DNA of 64,000 nt from Clostridia bacterium (GCA_017534305.1 JAFWCU010000001.1:186001-250000); one strand, 5' to 3'; positions 36,611 through 44,740 are shown, counted from the stretch's first letter. Numbers and translations: made by a program. Notes: generated from the letters alone by a model not told the origin.

Positions 36611-37894
36611 ATGGATACTAAAGAGATTGAGATATCTCATAATATAGATAACAAAAAAAGTAGAAGTAAGATTAAGTATATAGCACTTGCTTCAATTGTT
36701 GGTATTGTTGCGATTTCTTCAGTTATAGTTATTAATTTATCTTCAAAAAAAGGTAAAGATGTAACTGATGTAGAGGATGATTCATATTTAATATCTAATG
36801 AGAGTGATACTTATGAAGGCTTTAATTATTCTCAAGAAAAAGTAACTTTAGAACAACAAGGCTTTTTTTATAACTATTCTAAAAATCAAGAAGGAAGCAA
36901 AATAGATGTTTCATATTATAAAGTTGATGGGTTAATAGACAATAATTTAGAAGATAAGATTAATACATATCTAAAACTTACTGTAGAAGCTATGTATGAT
37001 AAAAATAATCTTCTTGATTCAAATGTTTTATATGATCATATAAGTAATTATACTGATGTTTATATTTTTAACAATGTATTATCTACTATGTATGTAGAAG
37101 AATTTTGTGATGTTGAAGGAAATATTCAAACAAAGTATTCGAGCGTAAATATAAATTTAAAAGATTTGAAAGAATTTGATTTAAAAGATGTATTTAGACA
37201 AAATACCGATATAAAATCTATAATTCCAGATTATAATGAAAATATGGTATTTAGTGTTTCTCCTAAATTTGTGTACTATGTAAATAGTAAAGGAATCATT
37301 CAAAAAACAAATCTTTATTATTATAAAGATCAAGTTGCTATTTATAAACGTTTTTTTGATAATACTAGACTTTTTGAAAAAACATTTAATGCTTATCCAT
37401 ATGTTTTTACAACTAAAAAGTTCGTAGAATCAGATGTATATGGTATGCAAGATGGTAATGTATTTATTGATACTTGTGATACTCTAGTTGATAGCAATTA
37501 TAATAAAGAAATATTGTTAGCTGCGTATAAATTATACAAAGATGGAGTAAATAAAGCTAAGAATTTAGCTTATTCAAATCCCAAAAATAGATATTTGGTA
37601 CAGCTTGTGTTAACAATAGATAAGGATACTTTAAATAATTCGTATATTATTAAAGTTAAGTATAATGCATATAAGGTTCAAAAGAATTTCTTTATTGAAC
37701 ATATAGATGAATTTATGGTTGCGTCTGAAAATAAATCTATGAAAGAAATTGATGTTATTAGTATTTTAGACAATCCACCTATAGATGGTCAAAACTATAT
37801 AGATAGTGTAGCTAATGATACTTTAAAAATTGAAGTGAATGAAAATGGTGAAGAAATTATTCAAAATACAAATAATATTTCTGGAATTAGTTAA
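36611..37894 (+). CDS. Membrane-anchored protein resembling RsiV/DUF3298 proteins
   Basis: 427 residues: about 25 cytoplasmic residues (basic), one transmembrane helix (IALASIVGIVAISSVIVINL, about 28-47) and a large extracytoplasmic domain. The sensor part looks like the DUF3298/RsiV fold, with a block resembling the family's loading motif (NINLKDLKEFDLKDVFRQNTD). The resemblance is weak. RsiV-like proteins are anti-sigma factors cleaved after lysozyme binding, but no sigma-factor gene lies beside this one and the cytoplasmic part is too short to be a recognisable anti-sigma domain. It has an AGGAGG-like site, follows the structured RNA's terminator by 77 bases and has its own terminator. Confidence 0.6.
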   Translation: MDTKEIEISHNIDNKKSRSKIKYIALASIVGIVAISSVIVINLSSKKGKDVTDVEDDSYLISNESDTYEGFNYSQEKVTLEQQGFFYNYSKNQEGSKIDVSYYKVDGLIDNNLEDKINTYLKLTVEAMYDKNNLLDSNVLYDHISNYTDVYIFNNVLSTMYVEEFCDVEGNIQTKYSSVNINLKDLKEFDLKDVFRQNTDIKSIIPDYNENMVFSVSPKFVYYVNSKGIIQKTNLYYYKDQVAIYKRFFDNTRLFEKTFNAYPYVFTTKKFVESDVYGMQDGNVFIDTCDTLVDSNYNKEILLAAYKLYKDGVNKAKNLAYSNPKNRYLVQLVLTIDKDTLNNSYIIKVKYNAYKVQKNFFIEHIDEFMVASENKSMKEIDVISILDNPPIDGQNYIDSVANDTLKIEVNENGEEIIQNTNNISGIS

Positions 37895-37917
37895 TTTTGT
37901 AACAATTTAGTTATTTG

Positions 37918-37950
37918 AAATACACTCTAGCAAAATAGAGTGTATTTTTT
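37918..37950 (+). terminator. Terminator of the RsiV-like gene
   Basis: A 12-bp stem AAATACACTCTA/TAGAGTGTATTT with loop GCAAAA and a T run. Confidence 0.93.
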
Positions 37951-37974
37951 CTTTACAATTTTTTTTAAATGGGA

Positions 37975-37999
37975 TATACTTTTTGTATAGAGATATAAT
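37975..37999 (+). promoter_or_regulatory. Inverted repeat and -10 region before the sdpR-like gene
   Basis: Inverted repeat TATACtttttGTATA (37975-37989) lies just upstream of TATAAT (37994-37999), a likely autoregulatory operator. No good -35 is visible, as expected if the repeat overlaps it. Confidence 0.6.
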
Positions 38000-38023
38000 A
38001 ACTCTCAAGAAAGGAAATTATAT

Positions 38024-38278
38024 ATGGGAAATATATGGGAAGCTTTGGCAGATAGCACTAGACGAGAAATATTAAATATACTAAAAGACGGTGAACTAAA
38101 TGCAGGTCAAATTCATGAGTTTTTCGATATTACAAAACCATCTTTAAGTCATCATTTGACAATTCTTAAGGATGCTGGTCTTGTAAATTTTAGAAAAGAA
38201 CGTCAAAGTATATATTATTCACTAAATATAAATGCTTTTAATGAGGTTATTTCGTACATTAAAGGACTTAAGAAATAA
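38024..38278 (+). CDS. sdpR: ArsR-family repressor, SdpR-like
   Basis: 84 residues consisting of a single winged helix-turn-helix. The pattern LADSTRREILNILKDGELNAGQIHEFFDITKPSLSHHLTILKDAGLVNFRKERQ is that of SdpR, including the NIXXPSLSHHL recognition helix and the LYYSLN wing. No metal-binding Cys pair of ArsR/SmtB is present. In Bacillus, SdpR represses the sdpRI operon and is removed by membrane-bound SdpI when the SdpC toxin appears. The next gene, 15 bases away, encodes an SdpI-like protein, so the pair is kept. An inverted repeat over the promoter fits autorepression. Confidence 0.82.
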   Translation: MGNIWEALADSTRREILNILKDGELNAGQIHEFFDITKPSLSHHLTILKDAGLVNFRKERQSIYYSLNINAFNEVISYIKGLKK

Positions 38279-38293
38279 TAGGAGGTTATTTAT

Positions 38294-38992
38294 ATGTTAC
38301 AAGGAAAAAAGAAGAATATTACCATTTTAGTTGTAGGTATTTTAAATCTTATTCTTACACTAGTTGCTATGTTTGGTATGGATAAAAGGTTACCACTTAA
38401 TGTATTTAAGAGTTTTGTACTAGATAAAATGGTATCTAGAGAAAACTTATTAATTATACCAGTCATTGTTTTAATTTTATGTATTATTCAAGTATATTAT
38501 AGAATTAAGACTATGGATAAACCCGTAACTAAAGGAAAAAGAATTGAAGATGCTGCATTTGCTTTAGTAGTAGGTGTAGTTATACTTCTTGGATGGTTAC
38601 TTGTAGATGTTGGCTACCAATATATGCCAAATCATAAAATAGGTTTTGAAGTTCCTGTATTAAGTGTTATACTTTCATGTTTAGCTATTATAATAGCTAC
38701 AGTAGCAAGTGTATTTCCAATTAATAAGTATAAAGATGTAATTGGTTTTAGATCTAAAGAGGCAATGGCAGATGAATCAATTTGGAGAGTTACTAATAGA
38801 TTTGCAGCAGTAACATTCTTTATTAGTGCAATTGTTTTAATTGTACTTGCTGTATATTTTGAAATGGTAACATTTAATTGGGCTTATTTAGTACTTGGCT
38901 TTGTATTTGACGCTATAATAATGATTTATGCTCCATATCTATATGCAAAAAATATTTATGGCAGAAAATATAGAGTTTCATTAGATAAATAA
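38294..38992 (+). CDS. sdpI: SdpI-family immunity membrane protein
   Basis: 232 residues with about six transmembrane helices. The DUF1648-like N-terminus (a helix followed by FGMDKRLPLN) and the SdpI motif NKYKDVIGFRSKEAMADE with VWR/IWR-T-N-R (near residue 150, IWRVTNRFAA) are both present. In Bacillus the protein confers immunity to the SdpC toxin and sequesters SdpR at the membrane. No toxin precursor (sdpC) or its accessory genes (sdpA/B) lie in this window, so this may be an orphan immunity pair. GGAGG precedes the ATG. Confidence 0.82.
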   Translation: MLQGKKKNITILVVGILNLILTLVAMFGMDKRLPLNVFKSFVLDKMVSRENLLIIPVIVLILCIIQVYYRIKTMDKPVTKGKRIEDAAFALVVGVVILLGWLLVDVGYQYMPNHKIGFEVPVLSVILSCLAIIIATVASVFPINKYKDVIGFRSKEAMADESIWRVTNRFAAVTFFISAIVLIVLAVYFEMVTFNWAYLVLGFVFDAIIMIYAPYLYAKNIYGRKYRVSLDK

Positions 38993-39034
38993 TATTTGTA
39001 AAGTTGGCAAAGATTAAGTTCTTTGCCTTTTTAT
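38990..39034 (+). repeat. 45-bp repeat, copy 1 (also the sdpI terminator)
   Basis: Exactly repeated at 39653-39697. It contains the terminator hairpin GGCAAAGA/TCTTTGCC (39006-39027) plus five T's, and it begins inside the sdpI stop codon. It is the left end of a tandemly duplicated unit of about 660 bases. Confidence 0.9.
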
Positions 39035-39047
39035 TTTTGCTTTCTTG

Positions 39048-39076
39048 TTGACATAAAAAGCAAAATATGGTATAAT
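39048..39076 (+). promoter_or_regulatory. Promoter of the first duplicated gene
   Basis: TTGACA (39048-39053), a 17-base spacer, TATAAT (39071-39076) with extended TGG. Confidence 0.92.
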
Positions 39077-39137
39077 TTTATCGGAATTTTACTTTTTTAA
39101 TTCAATAAATAATTTTTTTGAAAGGATAGGTGAGTAT

Positions 39138-39590
39138 ATGAACGAAGAAGATGTAAGACCATGGGCTATTGTTTACATTCGAGGTTTTAATTACCTTGAT
39201 ACAAATTCATTATCTTGTAATATGAATGGAAGGCCTTTTATGATTTACAAAGTGAGAGGAGACAATGTATATTTATTTTCGATTAGACCTAATAATCTGT
39301 TTTCTGCTAAGGAATTTTATTATCCAATTACTCTTAAATCCTATAAAGGAAATTTGAATAAATGCTACGTTAATTTAAGATATGTTTATTCAATTAAAAA
39401 AGATGTACTAATTAAAAAAGTATGTGAATTGAAATCTGAATTAAACTTGAATACAAAAACTAAATATCTTTCATCTAAATATAGAAATGGTATACTAAAT
39501 GGGATAGAGAAGATATGTTTTGTTGATGATTATAATAATATTATTAATGACGTTAAAAATGGCAAATTGAATACTAATATGTTTATTTAA
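39138..39590 (+). CDS. Duplicated small protein, copy A (unknown family)
   Basis: 150 residues. It and the next gene (39800) are about 60% identical, and their promoters and terminators are similar too, so this is a whole-unit tandem duplication. The best conserved core reads GFNYLDTNSLSCNM followed by GRPFxIYKVxG and VYLFSIR. The pattern of a substrate loop and strand-rich core recalls MazF/PemK-type toxins (GRPxxV followed by VxxxPIT), but the match is weak and no antitoxin gene is adjacent. There is no signal peptide or membrane segment. Short helix-rich C-terminus. Has a GAAAGG site 8 bases upstream and its own strong promoter and terminator. Confidence 0.8.
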   Translation: MNEEDVRPWAIVYIRGFNYLDTNSLSCNMNGRPFMIYKVRGDNVYLFSIRPNNLFSAKEFYYPITLKSYKGNLNKCYVNLRYVYSIKKDVLIKKVCELKSELNLNTKTKYLSSKYRNGILNGIEKICFVDDYNNIINDVKNGKLNTNMFI

Positions 39591-39610
39591 TTTATTTAGT
39601 TTAAAGATTG

Positions 39611-39635
39611 TTCCGGAAATTTCCGGAATTTTTTT
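39611..39635 (+). terminator. Terminator of duplicated gene copy A
   Basis: Palindrome TTCCGGAAA/TTTCCGGAA and a seven-T run. Confidence 0.88.
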
Positions 39636-39652
39636 AATTTTTTTGAGTATAT

Positions 39653-39697
39653 TAATATTTGTAAAGTTGGCAAAGATTAAGTTCTTTGCCTTTTTAT
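39653..39697 (+). repeat. 45-bp repeat, copy 2
   Basis: An exact copy of 38990-39034. Here the terminator hairpin GGCAAAGA/TCTTTGCC follows copy A's own terminator and lies just upstream of copy B's promoter. It is a relic of the duplicated sdpI terminator and shows how the unit was copied. Confidence 0.9.
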
Positions 39698-39710
39698 ATG
39701 TTCACTCAAG

Positions 39711-39739
39711 TTGACATAAATAATATAATATGGTATAAT
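39711..39739 (+). promoter_or_regulatory. Promoter of the second duplicated gene
   Basis: TTGACA (39711-39716), a 17-base spacer, TATAAT (39734-39739) with extended TGG, matching the first copy. Confidence 0.92.
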
Positions 39740-39799
39740 AATTATGCGTTGAATGTTTTTAATTCAAGAAAAAATTTTATTGAAAGGATAGGTGAATAT

Positions 39800-40267
39800 A
39801 TGGAAGAAGAAGATGTTAAAGCATGGGCTATAGTTCATATTAGAGGATTTAATTATCTTGATACTAATTCATTATCTTGTAATATGAAGGGAAGACCTTT
39901 TATTATTTACAAAGTTAAAGGACATTTTGTTTATTTATTTTCTATTAGAACTAGTAATGAGTTCTCTGCAAAGGAATTTTATTATCCTATTACGCTCAAA
40001 TCTAAGAAGGTTAAGAGAAGGAAATGTTTCGTTAACTTGCGTCATGTATATGCAATAGATAAAAATGTGCTAATACAGAAAGTAAGTGCTCTTAAATCTG
40101 ATTTAGATGATAAGAGAAATAGTAGAGTTAAATATCTTGCAACTGAATATAGAAATGGCATACTTAAAGAGATAGATAAACTATGCCTAGTTGAGGAATA
40201 CAAAGACATTATTACACAAGTTGAAAATGGCAAACTACATCCAAATATGTTTGTAGAAGCTGCATAA
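39800..40267 (+). CDS. Duplicated small protein, copy B (unknown family)
   Basis: 155 residues. The start at ATG 39800 is chosen by comparison with copy A (same distance to GAAAGGATAGGTGA, same N-terminal sequence EEEDVKAW). An in-frame ATG at 39686 is upstream of the promoter and is rejected. The core WAIVHIRGFNYLDTNSLSC and GRPFIIYKVKGHFVYLFSIR is kept, while the basic stretch KKVKRRKC is specific to this copy. The two paralogues retain separate promoters and terminators, so both are probably expressed. Function unknown; a faint resemblance to MazF/PemK proteins is noted without confidence. Confidence 0.8.
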   Translation: MEEEDVKAWAIVHIRGFNYLDTNSLSCNMKGRPFIIYKVKGHFVYLFSIRTSNEFSAKEFYYPITLKSKKVKRRKCFVNLRHVYAIDKNVLIQKVSALKSDLDDKRNSRVKYLATEYRNGILKEIDKLCLVEEYKDIITQVENGKLHPNMFVEAA

Positions 40268-40274
40268 TTTGAAG

Positions 40275-40305
40275 AATATTTCGGAATTTTCCGGAATATT
40301 TTTTT
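40275..40305 (+). terminator. Terminator of duplicated gene copy B
   Basis: A 10-bp stem AATATTTCGG/CCGGAATATT (one U-G) and a T run. Confidence 0.88.
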
Positions 40306-40355
40306 GCTTTTTGGCATATTTTATGTCTATTTACATATTTTGTTAAAAATTCCAC

Positions 40356-40384
40356 TTGCTATTCTCAATTTTTTAATGTATAAT
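40356..40384 (+). promoter_or_regulatory. Promoter of rny
   Basis: TTGCTA (40356-40361), a 17-base spacer, TATAAT (40379-40384). The about 160-base leader to the rny start contains no recognised element. Confidence 0.7.
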
Positions 40385-40548
40385 TTTAGTGGATAATTAT
40401 AAGTAATTTACTTATTTTTATCTGAGGTGAAATATAGTACATATAATTAAAGAATTTATTTAATAATATTAAATTATATATACAATAATCAAACACTGAC
40501 AATTAACAAATTGTACATTGACAATATTATAAGAAGGAGGATAGTCAA

Positions 40549-42093
40549 ATGCTATATGGATTAGTTGGAGCTGGTTGCTTTATACTAGGTTCAGTTATAT
40601 TCTTCTTTATGGGTATCCGTTATAGAAAGAATATAGCAGAGGCTACTATAGGCTCAGCTGAAGAACAAGCAGAAAAGATACTAAATGATAGTAAATTAGA
40701 TGCTGAAAGAATAAAAAAAGATGCTGTTATCCAAGCTAAAGACGAAATGATGAGAAGAAAAGACGAACTTGAAACTGAGTCTAAGCTTAGAAAAAAAGAA
40801 ATACAAGATCTTGAAAATAGAATTAATCAAAGACAAGATTTAGTAGACAAACGTGCAGCATTAATTGAAGAAAAAGAAAACAATATTACTAAAAGAAATG
40901 AAGAATTAAACAAAAAAGAAAAAGACTTAGAGAATGCTAAACAAAGAGAAATTGAAGCATTAGGAAAAATTGCTAAAATGACTGTAGAAGAAGCTAAAGA
41001 GCAAATGATGAAAAACCTAAAAGGTGATATGACTAAAGAAATGGCTGAATACATTCGTTTAGAAGAAGAAAAAGCTAAAGAAGAAGTAGACAAAAAAGCT
41101 AAAGAATTATTAATTGGAACAATCCAAAGATATTCTACTGATCACACTTCAGAAGCTACTGTTACAACTGTGGCTCTACCTAACGATGACCTTAAAGGTA
41201 GAATTATTGGTAGAGAAGGTAGAAATATTAAAACTATTGAAACTTTAACTGGAATAGATTTAATAATCGACGATACACCAGATGTAATCGTACTATCTAG
41301 CTTTGATCCAATAAGAAGAGAAGTAGCAAGAATTGCTATTGAAAGACTTATTGCAGATGGAAGAATTCATCCAGGAAAAATTGAAGAGATGATAGAAAAA
41401 GCTAAAGAGGAAATAGAAAATACTATCAAAGAAGAAGGCGAAAGAGCATTATATGAGACTGGTGTAATGAACTTACATCCAGACCTAGTAAAAATGCTTG
41501 GTAAACTAAAATACAGAACAAGTTATGGACAAAACGTTCTTAACCATTCTATTGAAGTTTCAAACCTATGTGGTCTATTAGCCGAAGAGTTAGGACTTGA
41601 TGTTAACCTTGCAAAACGTGCTGGACTTTTACATGATATTGGTAAAGCATATAACCAAGATGTTGAAGGAACACACGTAACTCTAGGTGTAGAACTATTA
41701 AGAAAATATAAAGAGAAAGAAGAAGTTATTTCTTGTGTTGCTGCTCACCATGGTGATACAGAACACACATCTTTAGAATCTGTACTAGTTCAAATTGCTG
41801 ATACTATTTCAGCTTCTCGTCCAGGTGCTAGACGTGAGACTGTAAGTACATACATTAAGAGATTACAAAAACTTGAAGAAATTTGTAATTCATATGATGG
41901 TGTAGATAAATCTTACGCAATCCAAGCTGGTAGAGAAGTAAGAATCATTGTTAAACCAGAACAAGTTACAGATGATTCTATTGTAGTATTAGCTAGAGAT
42001 ATAGCAAATCAAATAGAAAAAGAAATGATATATCCAGGACAAATTAAAGTTAATGTAGTTCGTGAAACAAGAGCTATAGAACTTGCAAAATAA
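40549..42093 (+). CDS. rny: Ribonuclease Y
   Basis: 514 residues, the standard RNase Y length. An N-terminal transmembrane helix ([20 protein letters not shown]) is followed by a long charged coiled coil (about 35-190), a KH domain (about 210-270: [23 protein letters not shown]), then the HD domain with [17 protein letters not shown] near residue 360 and AAHHGD. It is the membrane-anchored endonuclease that starts bulk mRNA decay. The start has AAGGAGG. Nothing odd is seen. Confidence 0.97.
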   Translation: MLYGLVGAGCFILGSVIFFFMGIRYRKNIAEATIGSAEEQAEKILNDSKLDAERIKKDAVIQAKDEMMRRKDELETESKLRKKEIQDLENRINQRQDLVDKRAALIEEKENNITKRNEELNKKEKDLENAKQREIEALGKIAKMTVEEAKEQMMKNLKGDMTKEMAEYIRLEEEKAKEEVDKKAKELLIGTIQRYSTDHTSEATVTTVALPNDDLKGRIIGREGRNIKTIETLTGIDLIIDDTPDVIVLSSFDPIRREVARIAIERLIADGRIHPGKIEEMIEKAKEEIENTIKEEGERALYETGVMNLHPDLVKMLGKLKYRTSYGQNVLNHSIEVSNLCGLLAEELGLDVNLAKRAGLLHDIGKAYNQDVEGTHVTLGVELLRKYKEKEEVISCVAAHHGDTEHTSLESVLVQIADTISASRPGARRETVSTYIKRLQKLEEICNSYDGVDKSYAIQAGREVRIIVKPEQVTDDSIVVLARDIANQIEKEMIYPGQIKVNVVRETRAIELAK

Positions 42094-42096
42094 TTA

Positions 42097-42123
42097 GAGC
42101 CCACAAATGTGGGTTCTTTTTTT
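42097..42123 (+). terminator. Terminator of rny
   Basis: Stem GAGCCCACA/TGTGGGTTC with a 2-base loop followed by T's. Confidence 0.92.
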
Positions 42124-42155
42124 ATGCCTTAATGGTAATTAGTTATATAATATAC

Positions 42156-42174
42156 TATTTGTGAACTACATATA
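42156..42174 (+). repeat. 19-bp repeat TATTTGTGAACTACATATA, copy 1
   Basis: Identical 19 bases recur at 42832-42850. The similarity extends upstream (TAGTTA and TATAATA-like bases), giving an imperfect repeat of about 44 bases with one indel. Both copies follow a terminator and flank the unknown 144-residue gene. Confidence 0.75.
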
Positions 42175-42323
42175 TATTTTAAAATTAATAGGAAAATTCT
42201 GTTTTTAAGTGGGATATCACGGGACTTTCACAAAGTCAACACGTTATCTTTATACTAGATTGTTAAAATAGGGGTGTAAAAGAAGTTGCAGTCCAAATTA
42301 ATAATTTAATAGGAGGTTTTATT

Positions 42324-42758
42324 ATGTTTGAATTAAATTATTACTTTGTGGACGTGGGAGATAACTTTTGCGAAGTCAGAGAGAGGACAGCCGATATAGC
42401 TCTAAAAGATGCCTTTAGCGACAAAGGTGAGTCAAGGAATGCTTTTGCACGCAAATACATCCGTTTAAAACTTAAGGAAATGTTTATTTCTGATTGCGAT
42501 GTATATAAATTTGTTGCAGTAAATAAGGTCGGTAAGTTAAGTATTGAGTCACGGGTAGAAAATATCATGACACAGGAGGTAGTGGAACCATTCTATTCGG
42601 ATGATTCTTTAGATTTCTTTATTGTTCATCCTGAAGAAGAACTTTATATGATCTGTTCAGTTATTCCTAGAAACTTTGAGCATGTTGTAATAGGCTTTGA
42701 GCAACTTTATGATCCTTTCTCTAAAAATAGCAAAAAGACAAAACGGAAAACTCTCTAG
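42324..42758 (+). CDS. Hypothetical protein (144 aa)
   Basis: 144 residues, no recognised family. No signal peptide or membrane segment. It has an acidic middle (ENIMTQEVVEPFYSDDSLDFF) and a basic tail (KNSKKTKRK). A strong AGGAGG lies nine bases before the ATG. Its codons look somewhat richer in G and C (GTG, GAC, GCC, CGC) than those of neighbours, so it may have a separate history. It is flanked by two copies of a 19-base repeat. No promoter was identified with confidence. A short hairpin GACTTT/AAAGTC lies in the 5' region near 42234-42248. Confidence 0.75.
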   Translation: MFELNYYFVDVGDNFCEVRERTADIALKDAFSDKGESRNAFARKYIRLKLKEMFISDCDVYKFVAVNKVGKLSIESRVENIMTQEVVEPFYSDDSLDFFIVHPEEELYMICSVIPRNFEHVVIGFEQLYDPFSKNSKKTKRKTL

Positions 42759-42782
42759 AAGCAAAGTACCTTTATTCAAGCC

Positions 42783-42806
42783 AAGCGTGGTGTATTCACC
42801 GCGCTT
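42783..42806 (+). terminator. Hairpin after the 144-aa gene (weak terminator)
   Basis: Stem AAGCGTGGTG/CACCGCGCTT with one T-G pair and a TATT loop. The following sequence is only moderately T-rich, so it may be inefficient. Confidence 0.55.
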
Positions 42807-42831
42807 TATCTTAATAGTTAGTATAATACAT

Positions 42832-42850
42832 TATTTGTGAACTACATATA
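42832..42850 (+). repeat. 19-bp repeat TATTTGTGAACTACATATA, copy 2
   Basis: Second copy of the repeat at 42156-42174. It lies in the gap between two unknown genes. Confidence 0.75.
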
Positions 42851-42902
42851 AGTAAAATAATAAAACAGCTTCGCTGAAATTATTAAAAAATGAAGTCCTT
42901 AA

Positions 42903-42931
42903 TTGACTTTTTGTAGTCCTAATGTTATAAT
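42903..42931 (+). promoter_or_regulatory. Promoter of the 120-aa hypothetical gene
   Basis: TTGACT (42903-42908), a 17-base spacer, TATAAT (42926-42931). Transcription would start near 42938. Confidence 0.9.
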
Positions 42932-42997
42932 AGCTAAGTAATTAATTTGTTTTACATAAAAGTTTATTTAATAATATTTTATAAGGGGGTCTTGATT

Positions 42998-43360
42998 ATG
43001 GATCTTGACAGATTTGACGATGATAATCGTCCAAAAAACGCTAGAAATACCATTACATTAAGAGATGGTAGACAGTTTTCTCATAAGCATATATTTGATA
43101 CATTAAGAACATCAGGTCTTAAAGAACCGTTTATGAAAGAAGCATTTCATCAGCTTTTAATTAATACACCTATATCGATAGATACTAGACCTGTTATTGG
43201 AGATACTATTGATATTGAAAGTTATTTCAGAAGACCAAAAAGAGATTTAGAGCATTCAAAAGAAATTGTTGTTAAGCTTGAACCTGATGGTATATATAGT
43301 ACTGATGAAAGATTTCATGATGCTTTAATGAGAAATGGAATTACATTTGCAATTAAATAG
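42998..43360 (+). CDS. Hypothetical protein (120 aa)
   Basis: 120 residues from ATG 42998, preceded by AAGGGGGT eight bases upstream. An in-frame ATG at 42947 is only about nine bases after the predicted transcription start and has no ribosome binding site, so it is rejected. No known family is recognised. The sequence begins acidic (MDLDRFDDDNRPK) and has charged, strand-rich patterns (RNTITLRDGRQFSHKHIFDT). There is no membrane segment. It has its own promoter and terminator and sits directly before ymdB. Confidence 0.82.
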   Translation: MDLDRFDDDNRPKNARNTITLRDGRQFSHKHIFDTLRTSGLKEPFMKEAFHQLLINTPISIDTRPVIGDTIDIESYFRRPKRDLEHSKEIVVKLEPDGIYSTDERFHDALMRNGITFAIK

Positions 43361-43382
43361 TCGTATAATACGGCTATTTTTT
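43356..43382 (+). terminator. Terminator of the 120-aa gene, overlapping its stop codon
   Basis: Stem AATAGTCGTA/TACGGCTATT (one U-G) with loop TAA and T's. The stop codon TAG is in the 5' arm. Confidence 0.88.
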
Positions 43383-43434
43383 CTTGCTAATTTTTTCACT
43401 TAGGTATATAATACCATTTGTGGAGGAGAAAAAA

Positions 43435-44214
43435 TTGAAATTTTTAATCGTAGGAGATATTGTTGGTAGATCTGGTTTAGACAGATTGAAAGTTGAATTA
43501 GAAAAAAGAAAAGATAATGTAGATTTTATTATTGTTAATGGTGAAAATTCTGCAAGTGGTAAAGGACTTAGAACTAAAGAATATGAAGAAATTATGTCTT
43601 ATGGTGCAGATGTTATTACAATGGGAAATCACATGTATTACAGAAAAGAGATGGCAAGTGAGTATAGTAAACTTCCAAGATTACTTATTCCAGCAAACTT
43701 AACTAATTTAGATGGAAATAAATCTATTATAATTGAAAAAAATGGAGTAAAAGTTGGTGTAGTAAATTTACTTGGTTCATTTGGTATGGGTGATATGATT
43801 GAAAAGAATCTAGATAATCCATTTGAAGTTATTGATTCTATAATAAATTCATTTAAAGAGCAAGGAACAGATTATATTTTTGTAGATTTTCATGCTGAAG
43901 CTACAGCAGAAAAAATCGCTATGGGATATAATCTAGAAGATAAAGTTAGTTGTGTATTTGGTACTCATACTCATGTACAAACAGCAGATGAAAAAATACT
44001 AGATACTGGTATGGCATATATAACAGATGTTGGTATGACAGGACCTGCAGAGAGTGTTTTAGGACTTAAGAAAGAAATTGCCGTTCATAGATTTAAAACT
44101 GGAGAGTGGACACATTATGAATGCTCTACAAATAAAGCAATTTTTAATGCAGTAGAAATAGAATATGATGATAATACTAAAAAAGCTATTAGTATTAAAA
44201 GAATAAACGAATAA
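43435..44214 (+). CDS. ymdB: YmdB-family metallophosphoesterase
   Basis: 259 residues from a TTG start at 43435 (GGAGG eight bases upstream), beginning LKFLIVGDIVGRSG, which aligns with the MKxLFIGDVVG start of the family. A longer frame starting at ATG 43384 includes 17 extra residues not expected for the family and is rejected. Metal-site blocks: GDIVG, IVNGENSASGKGL, ITMGNHMYY, FVDFHAEATAEK and FGTHTHVQTADE. YmdB is a phosphodiesterase that influences biofilm and motility gene expression in Bacillus and often sits near rny, as here (about 1.3 kb downstream). Confidence 0.92.
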   Translation: MKFLIVGDIVGRSGLDRLKVELEKRKDNVDFIIVNGENSASGKGLRTKEYEEIMSYGADVITMGNHMYYRKEMASEYSKLPRLLIPANLTNLDGNKSIIIEKNGVKVGVVNLLGSFGMGDMIEKNLDNPFEVIDSIINSFKEQGTDYIFVDFHAEATAEKIAMGYNLEDKVSCVFGTHTHVQTADEKILDTGMAYITDVGMTGPAESVLGLKKEIAVHRFKTGEWTHYECSTNKAIFNAVEIEYDDNTKKAISIKRINE

Positions 44215-44222
44215 AAACAAGA

Positions 44223-44249
44223 CCTTAGATTTAATTCTAAGGCCTTTTT
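44223..44249. terminator. Terminator between convergent ymdB and rlmH
   Basis: Stem CCTTAGA/TCTAAGG with a T run on the + strand. A-rich sequence on the left may also serve the reverse strand operon. Confidence 0.8.
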
Positions 44250-44251
44250 CT

Positions 44252-44740
44252 TTATTTGTGATAAACTTCATTATTTATAATTTTAAATGCTCTAAAAGTC
44301 TGTTCTAGAAGAAATAGACGCATTAATTGATGTGGAAATGTCATTTTTGAAAAACAAATTTTATCTTGAGAGTAGTTTAGCAATTCTTGACTCATTCCAA
44401 GACTTCCTCCAATAACAAAAATTATAGTTGAAGAGGAGTAAGTAGAAATATCTTCTATTTTTTTAGCATATTCTTCTGATGTATATTCTTTTCCATGTAA
44501 ATCCAGTAAACATACATGTGCATTTTGATACTTGTTTAGTTTTTCTATTATTTTATTTGATTCTGTAATTTTTACTTGTTCTTCTATAGCTTCTGATGCA
44601 TTTGCAGGAATTTTTTCGTCATCAAGTTCAATTGTTTCTAGTTTTGCATATTTACTAATTCTTTTTTCATATTCTGCAAGTAAATCTTTTGTTGCTTTTT
44701 CTCTAATTTTTCCAACACAAATTATTTTAATATTTAACAT
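44252..44740 (-). CDS. rlmH: 23S rRNA (pseudouridine-1915-N3)-methyltransferase RlmH
   Basis: 162 residues, the full family length. SPOUT-fold enzyme that methylates pseudouridine 1915 in 23S rRNA. The C-terminal block FVIGGSLGMSQ through SKMTFPHQLMRLFLLEQTFRAF and the terminal NEVYHK match the Bacillus enzyme closely. It is last in a murA-walJ-rlmH operon on the reverse strand. Its start overlaps the walJ end by seven bases. Confidence 0.97.
   Translation of the reverse strand: MLNIKIICVGKIREKATKDLLAEYEKRISKYAKLETIELDDEKIPANASEAIEEQVKITESNKIIEKLNKYQNAHVCLLDLHGKEYTSEEYAKKIEDISTYSSSTIIFVIGGSLGMSQELLNYSQDKICFSKMTFPHQLMRLFLLEQTFRAFKIINNEVYHK

Noticed and set aside
39686-39799. Upstream in-frame extension of the second duplicated gene
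   Set aside because: It precedes the promoter at 39711-39739 and has no counterpart in the first copy; ATG 39800 aligns with copy A.
39138-40267. Toxin-antitoxin system made of the two duplicated genes
   Set aside because: The two proteins are paralogues with separate promoters, and neither looks like an antitoxin. The MazF/PemK-like resemblance is too weak to use as a name.
42947-42997. Upstream in-frame extension of the 120-residue hypothetical gene
   Set aside because: Only about nine bases follow the predicted transcript start and no ribosome binding site precedes it, while ATG 42998 has a good one.
43384-43434. ATG-initiated longer form of ymdB
   Set aside because: The extra 17 residues do not fit the family, and GGAGG is placed for the TTG at 43435.
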